A DNA stretch of 64,000 nt from Paenibacillus durus ATCC 35681 (GTDB lineage Bacteria; Bacillota; Bacilli; Paenibacillales; Paenibacillaceae). Below, in pieces: positions 17,151-24,962 of the stretch. The notes below the pieces were generated by a model. That model saw nothing but the letters and a program-made list of their open reading frames with translations, was not told where the DNA came from and searched no databases. The position numbers and the translations under genes are program-made. The stretch is from NCBI RefSeq assembly GCF_000993825.1, contig NZ_CP011114.1, positions 496,001-560,000 of the forward strand. The letters are read 5' to 3'. Positions within the stretch are counted from its first letter, which is position 1. Every line of letters begins with the position of its first letter.

Positions 17151-17488
17151 GGTTTTTCCTCCTTGGTTTGCGTTGCTTTTATTTACACCTTTAGCATGAA
17201 GTATAGTCCTTTTGTTATCGTTTGTAAGGAAAAAGGAGTGAGTGTTCCAAAAGATTCAATAATCTGAAAATTATTTCACATATTACGTAATATATAATAA
17301 CGCGACTATGACTTGTGATGGATTTTTTGACGAATTTTTATCATATTACAGTTTCTTTTCTGTTTAGAAATTATTTTTGAGGATTCTTCTTAGTGGCCGC
17401 TGCTTCACCGTTTATTCGCAATTGATTTGGTTAAGTAAGCTATGAGTAATTTAATCTAAAATTTAAATAATTTCAGGAGGTAATCGTT
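17151..17488. other. Divergent intergenic region, ferredoxin / stress protein
   Basis: AT-rich region with no gene. On the minus strand TATACT (complement of 17200-17205) is a plausible -10 box for the ferredoxin gene, with a moderate -35 about 17 bases upstream. A perfect 14-base palindrome ATATTACGTAATAT lies at 17280-17293; it may be an operator, but no regulator is suggested by it. Confidence 0.5.
17410..17434 (+). promoter_or_regulatory. Possible sigma-B type promoter
   Basis: GTTTAT, 13 bases, GGTTAA lies 55 bases before the stress-protein start. It resembles the general stress consensus GTTTAA-N12-14-GGGTAT (5/6 and 4/6). The match is modest but fits the gene type. Confidence 0.35.
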
Positions 17489-18184
17489 ATGAATAAGAGG
17501 ATTGTGGGCGTCTTTACGAACGAGCACGATGCGTCTAATGCGATCGGGGATTTAAAGAGTCATGGTTTTCGAACAGAGGATATCTCCGTGATTGCGAGAA
17601 ATAAAGAGGATATGAGGACAATCAGCGAAGAAACGGGAACGAGAGCTATCGGAGGGATGGCTTCAGGAGCGGCGGCGGGCGGCCTGCTCGGCGGAGTCAC
17701 CGGACTGCTCGCCGGTATTGGCGCGCTGGCAATCCCGGGTATTGGGCCGATCATTGCGGCAGGTCCCATTGCAGCGGCGTTGACCGGTGCGGTTGTGGGC
17801 GCCGGAACCGGCGGTTTTGTCGGCGGGCTGATCGGTCTTGGCATTCCGGAGGATGAAGCGGAAACCTACAATTTTCATGTGGATGAAGGTTGTATTCTGG
17901 TTATTGTCGATGCGGATACCTCTCAGGAGAACGAAGTCTATGAAATTTTTCGAATGCGGAACTCACGGAACAGCTATCATTATGTAGATAGTGATACGAT
18001 GCCTGACAGCATGATGACTGACGACTCAATAGTCAATGATCCGATAAATGACAGATGGGCTACGGGGTCTGTTGATAGCGCATTCAATGGATTCGGTCTT
18101 ACGGGTACAGATGACATGAATAAGGAACGCAAGCAGCGTCCGCACGATAATCTGCCGGTCCTTCATAAAGAAATCGGTGATTGA
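17489..18184 (+). CDS. General stress protein with YflT-like domain
   Basis: 231 residues. The N-terminal region (RIVGVFTNEHDASNAIGDLKSHGF) matches the general stress 17M/YflT domain. A very Gly/Ala-rich hydrophobic segment (about 50-120, with repeated GGLLGG and GAGTGG motifs) follows, resembling glycine-zipper membrane segments. The hydrophilic C-terminal tail is disordered-looking and ends in a basic stretch. AGGAGG lies 8 bases before ATG. The biochemical role is unknown; a membrane-associated stress function is inferred from the domain and the possible sigma-B promoter. Confidence 0.8.
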   Translation: MNKRIVGVFTNEHDASNAIGDLKSHGFRTEDISVIARNKEDMRTISEETGTRAIGGMASGAAAGGLLGGVTGLLAGIGALAIPGIGPIIAAGPIAAALTGAVVGAGTGGFVGGLIGLGIPEDEAETYNFHVDEGCILVIVDADTSQENEVYEIFRMRNSRNSYHYVDSDTMPDSMMTDDSIVNDPINDRWATGSVDSAFNGFGLTGTDDMNKERKQRPHDNLPVLHKEIGD

Positions 18185-18308
18185 AGGGCGCGGCAGCGTG
18201 ACATTTTGACAGCCGAACCGGCCCGCGTGGCAGAAGAGACACATCTATGTATAATAAGTGTTAAGAGACTTTATAAGAGAAACAAAGTGGAGATAGGCCT
18301 AAAAAGCG

Positions 18309-18352
18309 AAGAGCGGTCTCTCGAGCCTGAAAGGGCCCGGAGGGCCGCTCTT
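18309..18352 (+). terminator. Hairpin between the stress gene and the acetyltransferase
   Basis: AAGAGCGG and CCGCTCTT form an 8-base stem with GC-rich inner pairing (GGGCCC). No U-tract follows, so it may be a weak terminator or a leader structure of the acetyltransferase gene. Confidence 0.4.
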
Positions 18353-18378
18353 GTCTGCGAATGATACATAAGGGGAAG

Positions 18379-19287
18379 ATGAAGTTGAGAATTGAAGCAT
18401 TGCAGCCTGACCGGCTGGCGGAGTTCGGTGCCTACTGCAAGAAACATAGAAGTGAGATCGATGAGTCGTTTCTGTACGACGAGGATTTGAATGGCTTTCA
18501 GCCCGGTCCGGAAAATCCTGCCTACATCGCCGTTAACTCGGAGGGAAAGCTGACAGCGGCTGCTTCACTTATTGTGGATGATTACAACCGGAGAGGACGA
18601 AAGGGCCGCTTCAGAATATTTCATTCGGAAACGGAAGACATGAAAGTATTTGAAATGCTGTTAGCGGCTGTGCTTAAGCATACGGAGGGACTGGACAAGT
18701 TAAATATTTTTGTGCCATCGGTCAACCCGGAGCTGATGCGGGCTTTGGAGAAGCTGCATTTTGTAGTGGAGCGATATGCCTGCCTGCTCGTAAATGGCTG
18801 CCGGGAGACGGCGGCATTCAGCCTGCCGGATGGATATGTAATCCGCCCTTTCCGTCCGGAAAGCGATGCGGAAATTTGGAGCGGAATCCGAAACGCGGGA
18901 TTCGCCAAGCTTCAGGGCAGCGAAACGCCCGTTACACCTGAGATGGTGCTGAAGATGGCTGCCGGGGAAGATTATATTGACGGCGGAATGATGATCCTGT
19001 ATGACGGGGACAAGCCTGCGGGCATTGTCAGGGGAAGCGCAGACCAGTATGAAGGTTCGCCGATCATGAATATTGGGCCGCTCGCACTCCTTCCGGAATA
19101 CCAGGGGAAAGGGCTGGGGAGAATTCTGCTGCGAGCCGCCCTGCAATTTGCCAAGGAAAAAGGCTATACGGGAACCATTCTGTGCGTTAACGCCGAAAAT
19201 GAGCGGGCAAAGGCATTGTATCTTCAGGAGGGCTTCGAACAAGCCGAATCCGCAATATGCTATAAATTTGAGCTGCTAGGCGTTTAA
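18379..19287 (+). CDS. GNAT-family N-acetyltransferase
   Basis: Acetyl-CoA-dependent transferase with two GNAT-like halves, 302 residues from this start. The C-terminal half carries the acetyl-CoA binding motif A (LLPEYQGKGLGRILLRAAL) and the following strand (TILCVNAENERAKALYLQEGF). The ATG at 18379 is preferred because AAGGGG lies just ahead, although the spacing is short; an in-frame ATG at 18361 lacks an RBS. The acceptor is unknown. No neighbour suggests a pathway. Confidence 0.85.
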   Translation: MKLRIEALQPDRLAEFGAYCKKHRSEIDESFLYDEDLNGFQPGPENPAYIAVNSEGKLTAAASLIVDDYNRRGRKGRFRIFHSETEDMKVFEMLLAAVLKHTEGLDKLNIFVPSVNPELMRALEKLHFVVERYACLLVNGCRETAAFSLPDGYVIRPFRPESDAEIWSGIRNAGFAKLQGSETPVTPEMVLKMAAGEDYIDGGMMILYDGDKPAGIVRGSADQYEGSPIMNIGPLALLPEYQGKGLGRILLRAALQFAKEKGYTGTILCVNAENERAKALYLQEGFEQAESAICYKFELLGV

Positions 19288-19319
19288 TTTCGGTAAGCAA
19301 GCAGGCGGCTGTGCATGAA

Positions 19320-19363
19320 GAAGACCGTGCCTCTCTACTTGAGAGCGGGCACGGTCTTCGTTT
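19320..19363. terminator. Bidirectional terminator, acetyltransferase / glpX
   Basis: GAAGACCGTGCC and GGCACGGTCTTC form a perfect 12-base stem followed by GTTT on the plus strand. It separates the convergent acetyltransferase and fructose-bisphosphatase genes. Confidence 0.75.
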
Positions 19364-19381
19364 GCTGCAATATGGAATGAT

Positions 19382-20374
19382 TTACAGGGAAGCAACCTTC
19401 TTGCCCGCAGTTCCTTGCGGGATGTTCTTGCCAGGAAGGAAATGGATGCTGCGGATGTAGCGGATCGTCCGGCTTTGCGCCCGCATGATGACGGAATGCG
19501 TCTCAGCGCGATCCTTGCCGATGAAGCGAACGCCATTCAGGAATTCGCCGGAGGTTACCCCGGTAGCGGCAAAAATCACGTCGCCCGTTCCGACCATATC
19601 ATCCATGTACAGCACGCGCGTCGGATTGGCAATGCCCATCCGCATGCAGCGCTGTAGCTCGAACGGACCTTGCGGCAGCAGTTGGCCCTGCATTTCGCCG
19701 CCAAGGCATTTCAGCGCCGCTGCAGCAAGCACGCCTTCCGGGGCGCCGCCGGAGCCAAGGTACAGGTCGACGCCGCTTTCCGGCAGAGCGGCTGCGATCG
19801 CTCCCGCTACATCGCCGTGGCTGAGCAGCTTGATGCGCACCCCTGCCTGGCGGAGGGAGTTAATCAGCCCTGCATGCCGCTCGCGGTCGAGCACCATGAC
19901 GGTCATCTCGGACAGCGATTTGCCAAGATGATGGGCGGCTTTGGTCAGCGTGATTTCCACCGGGTCCTCAAGGCTGAGCTTGCCCACCAGTTCGGGACCG
20001 CAGGCCAGCTTCTCCATGTAGATGTCCGGAGCGTGCAGCAGGCTGCCCTTGTCGGCAATAGCGATGACCGATTGGGCATTTTGCAGCCCGGCGGCGACGA
20101 CCTCCGTGCCTTCCAGCGGATCGACAGCCACGTCGACGAGCGGTCCGCGTTTGTTGCCGACCTTCTCGCCGATATACAGCATGGGGGCGTCGTCCATTTC
20201 GCCTTCGCCAATGACTACGGTCCCGTCGATGGAGACGGAATCGAACATGGAACGAATGGCCGTTGTCGCCGCATCATCGGCGGCATCCTTATCTCCGCGG
20301 CCAATCCAGCTTGCCGAAGCCAAAGCACCCAATTCCGTCACCCGTACAATCTCAAGAGCCAATTCGCGTTCCAT
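19382..20374 (-). CDS. glpX: Class II fructose-1,6-bisphosphatase
   Basis: Cytoplasmic gluconeogenic enzyme, 330 residues, converting fructose 1,6-bisphosphate to fructose 6-phosphate with Mn2+ or Mg2+. GlpX signatures are present: GRGDKDAADDAATTAIR, GEGEMDDAPML, VDPLEGT and the conserved LGSGGAPEGVLAAAALKCLGG. GAGGGA precedes ATG by about 7 bases. It lies downstream of ccpN and a PPDK/PEPS regulatory gene on the same strand, with a 136-base gap that contains a possible attenuator, so it may be part of one gluconeogenic transcription unit. Confidence 0.95.
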   Translation of the reverse strand: MERELALEIVRVTELGALASASWIGRGDKDAADDAATTAIRSMFDSVSIDGTVVIGEGEMDDAPMLYIGEKVGNKRGPLVDVAVDPLEGTEVVAAGLQNAQSVIAIADKGSLLHAPDIYMEKLACGPELVGKLSLEDPVEITLTKAAHHLGKSLSEMTVMVLDRERHAGLINSLRQAGVRIKLLSHGDVAGAIAAALPESGVDLYLGSGGAPEGVLAAAALKCLGGEMQGQLLPQGPFELQRCMRMGIANPTRVLYMDDMVGTGDVIFAATGVTSGEFLNGVRFIGKDRAETHSVIMRAQSRTIRYIRSIHFLPGKNIPQGTAGKKVASL

Positions 20375-20414
20375 AGTTAATTCCCTCCATCCATATGATT
20401 AATTTCTCTTATTA

Positions 20415-20500
20415 GCTTCACTTTGTGAGGCGAAAAAAGGGTATCCGGGGTCCCCATAAAGTACTCGGAATCATCACCCGAAGCCATCGCTTCACTTTGT
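20415..20500 (-). promoter_or_regulatory. Leader of glpX with a 12-base direct repeat
   Basis: GCTTCACTTTGT occurs at 20415-20426 and 20489-20500. Between them, on the minus strand, an imperfect stem (GGGT..TCCG with CGGA..ACCC) runs into six T, resembling an attenuator or terminator between the regulatory-protein gene and glpX. Confidence 0.35.
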
Positions 20501-20510
20501 TGGGTTGCTT

Positions 20511-21311
20511 TTAAATGTAACCCATAATAATTCCGGCAGTTTCCTCGATTGCCTTGTCGGTAATGTCAATGACCGGGCAGCCGAGCCGCTCGAACAGCGC
20601 TTCGGCGTAATGGATCTCTTCCTTGATCCGTTCCAAGCTCGCATACTGGGAACCGACCGGAAGTCCCAGCACCTTAAGACGCTCCGACCGGATCTTCAGC
20701 ATATGCTCCGGCTCCATCGTCAGTCCGATCATCCGCTGGGGCGGTAGCTTGAACAGCTGGCCCGGCGGGCTGATCTCCGGCACGATCGGATAATTGACCA
20801 CTTTCTTGCCGCGGTGGGCAAGAAAGATGCCAAGCGGCGTCTTCGAGGTGCGCGACATGCCGAGCAGCACGATGTCCGCCTTCAGCATAGCGCCAAGATC
20901 CCGGCCGTCGTCACTGGCGACGGTGAATTCAATCGCCTCGATCCGCCGGAAATAGTTCTCATCGAGCTGATGCAGCAAGCCCGGTCTCTGGCGGGGCTCA
21001 TCATTGAAAGTGTCAATGAATGCCTGCATCATCGGCCCCATGATGTCCACGATGCGCAGGTCCAACCGGACCGCTTCCTCGCGGATCGTCTCCCGCAGCT
21101 CCGGCTGCACCAAGGTATAGGCGACAAAGCCGTTATGCTTGGCAGCTTCCTCAAGCAGCTTTCGCAGCTCATCCTCATGTCTTACATTTCCGTACCGTTT
21201 GATCGTGACACGCTGATTCTCGAATTGGTGTAAGACGGCCTGAACGACAGCTTCCGCCGTATCCCCTAAAGAATCTGAGCATATCGTAATGAAATGTGAA
21301 GGCTCATCCAT
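20511..21311 (-). CDS. PPDK/PEP synthase regulatory protein (DUF299), copy A
   Basis: Bifunctional serine/threonine kinase and Pi-dependent phosphorylase, 266 residues, that inactivates or reactivates pyruvate phosphate dikinase or PEP synthase by acting on the Thr near the catalytic His. The family P-loop-like motif GMSRTSKTP is present, as are the N-terminal CSDSLGDTAEAVVQA and the C-terminal DITDKAIEETAGIIM. It follows ccpN with a 19-base gap, the same order as ccpN-yqfL in Bacillus subtilis, making it the yqfL counterpart. A paralogue (27677-28525) sits right behind ppdK, so the two may differ in target or control. Confidence 0.93.
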   Translation of the reverse strand: MDEPSHFITICSDSLGDTAEAVVQAVLHQFENQRVTIKRYGNVRHEDELRKLLEEAAKHNGFVAYTLVQPELRETIREEAVRLDLRIVDIMGPMMQAFIDTFNDEPRQRPGLLHQLDENYFRRIEAIEFTVASDDGRDLGAMLKADIVLLGMSRTSKTPLGIFLAHRGKKVVNYPIVPEISPPGQLFKLPPQRMIGLTMEPEHMLKIRSERLKVLGLPVGSQYASLERIKEEIHYAEALFERLGCPVIDITDKAIEETAGIIMGYI

Positions 21312-21329
21312 GCTCTGTTGATTCCTCCG

Positions 21330-21986
21330 TTATCCTTTAGCTTCGGTATCGAGGAGAAGCTTTACGATGGAAGTCTTGGTCAGCCGTCCTACCACATCCA
21401 GCTTTCCAATGGCTTCTTCTCCCTCGCAGGGTACCACTACCGGCAAACTGTCTACCTCATGAAAAATCATTTTGTGCGCGGCGTCCAGCACCGTGTCGTC
21501 GGGTTCGACTGTAATGAGCTTGGGCTGGCGTGTCATCACCATGCTGACCGGAATGGATGCGGCTCCGGGATTGCCAAGGGTGACCTTCAGGAAATCCTTG
21601 CGGGAGGCGACCCCGGTCAGCTTGCCGTCTTCGTCGCAAATGATAAGTGTGCCGACATCCTGGAGGAACAGCGTAACGACCGCGTCGTGAACCGTTGTCG
21701 TCTCCCGGATAATAATGGGCACGCTTTGAATATCCTTGACCTTCGTTTCCTGCAGCAGATAGCCGCTGCCAAGACCTCGGGAAGATTTCCCTCCCGGGAA
21801 ATAGCCGACCTTCGGCTTCGCGTCGATGTAGTCGAGCATGACCAGCAGCGACAGGTCCGCGCGGATGGTCGGGCGGCTGAGCCGCAAAGCTTCGGCAATC
21901 TGCTCGCCGGTGATTGGAGCGTTCTTTTTAACAATGTCGATAATTTGTAGTTGCCGGGAAGTTAGTTCGATTGCAAATCCCTCCAC
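21330..21986 (-). CDS. ccpN: CcpN-like repressor of gluconeogenic genes (HTH + CBS pair)
   Basis: Transcription repressor. An N-terminal helix-turn-helix (about 5-60, SRQLQIIDIVKKNAPITGEQIAEAL) is followed by two CBS domains (about 75-135 and 145-210) that would sense adenine nucleotides. In B. subtilis CcpN represses gapB and pckA on glucose. The open frame begins with GTG at 21984-21986, without an RBS. A perfect GGAGGG lies inside the frame, 7 bases before an ATC codon at 21969-21971 that aligns with the expected N-terminus, so the true start is unsettled. An operator-like element overlaps its own -35 box, suggesting autoregulation. Confidence 0.92.
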   Translation of the reverse strand: MEGFAIELTSRQLQIIDIVKKNAPITGEQIAEALRLSRPTIRADLSLLVMLDYIDAKPKVGYFPGGKSSRGLGSGYLLQETKVKDIQSVPIIIRETTTVHDAVVTLFLQDVGTLIICDEDGKLTGVASRKDFLKVTLGNPGAASIPVSMVMTRQPKLITVEPDDTVLDAAHKMIFHEVDSLPVVVPCEGEEAIGKLDVVGRLTKTSIVKLLLDTEAKG

Positions 21987-22093
21987 TTTCTTGATGCAAG
22001 AAAGCGATCCTTCTGTAGGAAAGGGCCGCCGGAGTGGATGCCCCCTTTCCCCAATACGTCATGTTTGGAAGAATAATCTCTTTCGTTGCTTAT

Positions 22094-22134
22094 ATAATAC
22101 ATAATATTAATCATAATTGCAATATATAATACGT
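22094..22134 (-). promoter_or_regulatory. ccpN promoter with CcpN-type operator
   Basis: On the minus strand ACGTATTATATATTGC (complement of 22119-22134) ends in the -35 box TTGCAA (22117-22122). A 17-base spacer and TATTAT (complement of 22094-22099) follow. The 16-base element matches the one before ppdK at 14 of 16 positions and sits in the same place relative to -35. Confidence 0.7.
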
Positions 22135-22177
22135 CTTATTTCGGATTTTATGTGAAAAATGAGCTATATACCTGCGA

Positions 22178-23164
22178 TTAATCCTCACTATTGATCTTTT
22201 TATGCATACGTAAGCCCTGCTCTAAAGCAGCTGTCCCGGCATAACGTCTGTCAACAGACGGACTGGGAATAAATCTGGTGAGCAGCTGCTTCAAGGCTTT
22301 CGCGTTGACAAGCATCGTTCCGCTTATGATAGTAATTACACCCAGCAGGGTCATCCATGAAACCGTCTCGCCATAAAAAAGGATGCCCACACCGACAGCG
22401 ATTGGCGGCGAAATGTAGAGCCAGGTGGACGGGAAGACGGGGTTCGTCTTGGCAACGAGCCAGTAGTACAGGCTGTGACCGACCATGGAACCGATGACCG
22501 TCAGATACAGAAAGGACCCGGCAGCCTCCCAGGAGAGAAGAAAGCTGATGCTTGGCCGCTCCGCGAAAAGGGAGAGCAGGAGCATCAGCGCCCCGCCGTA
22601 AATCATTTGCGCCGCATTCAGCGCGATGGGATGGACATCCGGGAGGCGGGCGGTGACGGTCCGGGTATATAGGGTGCCCGAAGCATAAGCCCATTCCCCG
22701 ATCAGAATGACGGCGCAGCCGGCAAGCCAGAGCGGGGAGGCGCTGAGAGACAGACTGGGCAGGACCAGCAGAAGCACGCCTGTAAAGCCGATGAGACAGC
22801 CGGCCAGAGACAGGGGGGAAGCTTTTTGCCGAAGCAGGAACGTCTGAAGCAGCAGAATCATGATCGGTCCGGTTGCGGAGAGCACGGCGGCAAGGCCGGA
22901 AGAGACGTACTGCTCGGCCCAATACAGAGCGGCGAATGTGCCAAAGGTTAGCCCAAGCCCGGTTAGCGCCGTTTCTTTGCGGAGCAGCAGGGAGAGGGAG
23001 GCTTTGCGTTTCCACGACATCCACAGCAGCAGCGCCGCTCCTGCGGCGAAAAACCGCAGTCCTGCGGAGAAAAAGGGAGGGGCTCCGGCATCCACGCCGA
23101 TTTTAATCGCCAAAAAGGTGGTGCCGAAGATCAGACATACGAGGCTGTAAGCTAAAATAATCAT
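22178..23164 (-). CDS. EamA/DMT-family transporter
   Basis: Ten-helix inner-membrane transporter of 328 residues, two EamA repeats (about 5-135 and 150-285), ending in a hydrophilic tail. ATG at 23162-23164 is chosen because AAGGAG lies 8 bases ahead; a TTG two codons upstream is less likely. Members export amino acids, purines or other metabolites. Divergent transcription from a MocR regulator, with direct repeats between, points to an amino acid, amine or vitamin B6-related substrate. That is inference. Confidence 0.9.
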   Translation of the reverse strand: MIILAYSLVCLIFGTTFLAIKIGVDAGAPPFFSAGLRFFAAGAALLLWMSWKRKASLSLLLRKETALTGLGLTFGTFAALYWAEQYVSSGLAAVLSATGPIMILLLQTFLLRQKASPLSLAGCLIGFTGVLLLVLPSLSLSASPLWLAGCAVILIGEWAYASGTLYTRTVTARLPDVHPIALNAAQMIYGGALMLLLSLFAERPSISFLLSWEAAGSFLYLTVIGSMVGHSLYYWLVAKTNPVFPSTWLYISPPIAVGVGILFYGETVSWMTLLGVITIISGTMLVNAKALKQLLTRFIPSPSVDRRYAGTAALEQGLRMHKKINSED

Positions 23165-23217
23165 GTTCAATGCTCCTTTGTCGCTTATGTATTTTCATCC
23201 CATCATATCGGGCCGGA

Positions 23218-23249
23218 GACAGAACAGATGAACCTGGACAGAACAGATG
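23218..23249. promoter_or_regulatory. Direct repeats, candidate MocR operator
   Basis: GACAGAACAGATG occurs at 23218-23230 and 23237-23249, a 19-base period (about two helical turns), between the divergent transporter and regulator genes. GabR/PdxR-type MocR proteins are known to bind direct repeats. A TACAAT box for the regulator gene follows at 23264-23269. Confidence 0.65.
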
Positions 23250-23304
23250 GGCGGGAAATGAGGTACAATAATGGCACAGGGATTATACGGGAAGGGATGG
23301 AAGG

Positions 23305-24711
23305 ATGAACAAGATATCCGGCAACGAGCAGCATCCGCTATTCCGGCAGGTCTATGAATATATGACCGCCCGGATCGACCGGGGCGAGTGGAGAGTGCAT
23401 GACAAGCTGCCGTCGGTCCGGCTGCTGGCGGAGGAGCTCCGGATTCACCGGCTGACCGTCTTCAAGGCATACCAGCGGCTGAAAGAGGACGGCAAGGTCT
23501 ATGTCAGGGACAAGTCGGGCTACTATGTGGCCCCTGCGGCGGCGCTAATCGGATGCGGTGAAGAAGAGACGGCCTTGGGCTACCAGATGTACAACCGGCT
23601 CTCGGACATTCAGCGCATGCCGGTCAAATACCAGTTCTCCCAAGCGCTGATTGACCCCAATTTGCTGCCGAATCTGTATTTGTCCGATTATGTCAAAGAG
23701 GTGTTCGACCGTTACCCAAAGGTGATGGGCACCTATTCCGGCGTAGAGGGCGATCACGAGCTGCGCGAGTTCTTAAGCGGACATTTCCGCGTGAGCAGAC
23801 TGCTTCAGGCCGAGCCGGAAGAGCTGCTGATTACTTCGGGCGCCCAGCAGGCGATTAATCTAATTGCCAGCATCATGCTTATGCCGATGGATTGCGTGAT
23901 GGTGGAGCGGCCGACCTATGGTGTGGCGCTGGATATTTTCCGCCAGCGGGGGGCGCGTCTGCTTACTGTTGATATTACGCCCGGCGGCTACGATCTGGAC
24001 GAGATTGAGGGGCTGATGGAGCGGTACAGGCCCCGGCTCTTCTACATCAATCCCACGCATCATAATCCGACCGGGTATACTATTCCCGTATGGCAGCGCA
24101 AGCGGCTTGTCGAGCTGGCCGAGCGCTACCGCTGCCTGCTCGTCGAGGACGACCCTTTCCGCGATATGTATTTCACCGCCGAACCGCCGCCGCCGATTTT
24201 TTCTTATGATACGGAAGGCTGGGTCGTGTACCTCGGCAGCTTCAGCAAATACGTGGCGCCGGGCCTGCGCATTTGCGCCGTTATTTGCAGGTTTCCATTG
24301 ATGGATAAGCTGATTGCGGCGAAGTTCATGGCGGATAACGGGACGCCGCTGCTGAACCAGAAAATCTTTCTGCATTACTTTACTTCCCCGCGCCTGCAGG
24401 GGCATCTGGCCAAGCTCCGCATCGCCCTGCAGGTGCACAAGGAGATAGCGGAGCGTGAGCTGGCGGGAACCGGATGCAGTTGGACGGCTCCTCAGGGCGG
24501 TCTGAACCTCTGGGTGAACCTGCCGGAGCATATTCCGCCCGAAACTCTGTTCCGCAAAAGCATGGAGCAGTCGATTGTGTTCGTACCCGGCGAGATCTGC
24601 GATCCGCTGGGAGAAATGAAGTCGTGGATTCGCCTCAGCTATTCGTTTACCCCGGAAGATGTCCTGCATGAAGGGATGGGCAAGCTTGCGGAATTGATGC
24701 GGAGTCTTTAA
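23305..24711 (+). CDS. MocR-type (GntR/aminotransferase fusion) regulator
   Basis: PLP-dependent transcription factor, 468 residues. The N-terminal winged helix (about 8-75, with LPSVRLLAEELRIHRLTVFKAYQRL) is joined to a fold-type I aminotransferase-like domain (about 105-465). The PLP-site lysine is visible in YLGSFSKYVAPGLRI, and upstream motifs include TSGAQQAINLIA and INPTHHNPTGYTIP. Such proteins use PLP or an amino-group ligand as effector. It is transcribed away from a DMT transporter, which is the likely target along with its own gene. Confidence 0.93.
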   Translation: MNKISGNEQHPLFRQVYEYMTARIDRGEWRVHDKLPSVRLLAEELRIHRLTVFKAYQRLKEDGKVYVRDKSGYYVAPAAALIGCGEEETALGYQMYNRLSDIQRMPVKYQFSQALIDPNLLPNLYLSDYVKEVFDRYPKVMGTYSGVEGDHELREFLSGHFRVSRLLQAEPEELLITSGAQQAINLIASIMLMPMDCVMVERPTYGVALDIFRQRGARLLTVDITPGGYDLDEIEGLMERYRPRLFYINPTHHNPTGYTIPVWQRKRLVELAERYRCLLVEDDPFRDMYFTAEPPPPIFSYDTEGWVVYLGSFSKYVAPGLRICAVICRFPLMDKLIAAKFMADNGTPLLNQKIFLHYFTSPRLQGHLAKLRIALQVHKEIAERELAGTGCSWTAPQGGLNLWVNLPEHIPPETLFRKSMEQSIVFVPGEICDPLGEMKSWIRLSYSFTPEDVLHEGMGKLAELMRSL

Positions 24712-24748
24712 GCAATCATAGGTCATACATGCATGTTCTCGTATACGG

Positions 24749-24790
24749 CAGGCATTCCGGAGATATTTTTCTCGCGGGATGCCTGTTTTT
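24749..24790 (+). terminator. Terminator of the MocR gene
   Basis: CAGGCAT..CCG pairs with CGG..ATGCCTG, followed by five T. It lies 38 bases past the stop codon. Confidence 0.8.
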
Positions 24791-24843
24791 GTGTAAAGCA
24801 GTTTGAATAAATGTGACATATATAAATTAATCGATTAAATAGT

Positions 24844-24884
24844 ACGTCATATATATTGCCAAATACCGGCATTCATGCTACAAC
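24844..24884 (+). promoter_or_regulatory. ppdK promoter with CcpN-type operator
   Basis: ACGTCATATATATTGC (24844-24859) runs into the -35 box TTGCCA (24856-24861). A 17-base spacer and TACAAC (24879-24884) follow. The element and its position match those at the ccpN promoter. A second similar half, GTGACATATATAA, lies about 30 bases upstream, so two repressor sites are possible. Confidence 0.65.
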
Positions 24885-24962
24885 ATTAAGTAAGCGCTAC
24901 TCCTATTTCACAGTCTGGCGGGCAGTTTTGTACCCTACTTTCAATTACGGAGGGATTGTTCA

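Noticed and set aside
24889..24902. AGTAAGCGCTACTC before ppdK as a CcpA cre site.
   Set aside because: At least three mismatches to the consensus, including the outer bases. The CcpN-type element is far stronger.
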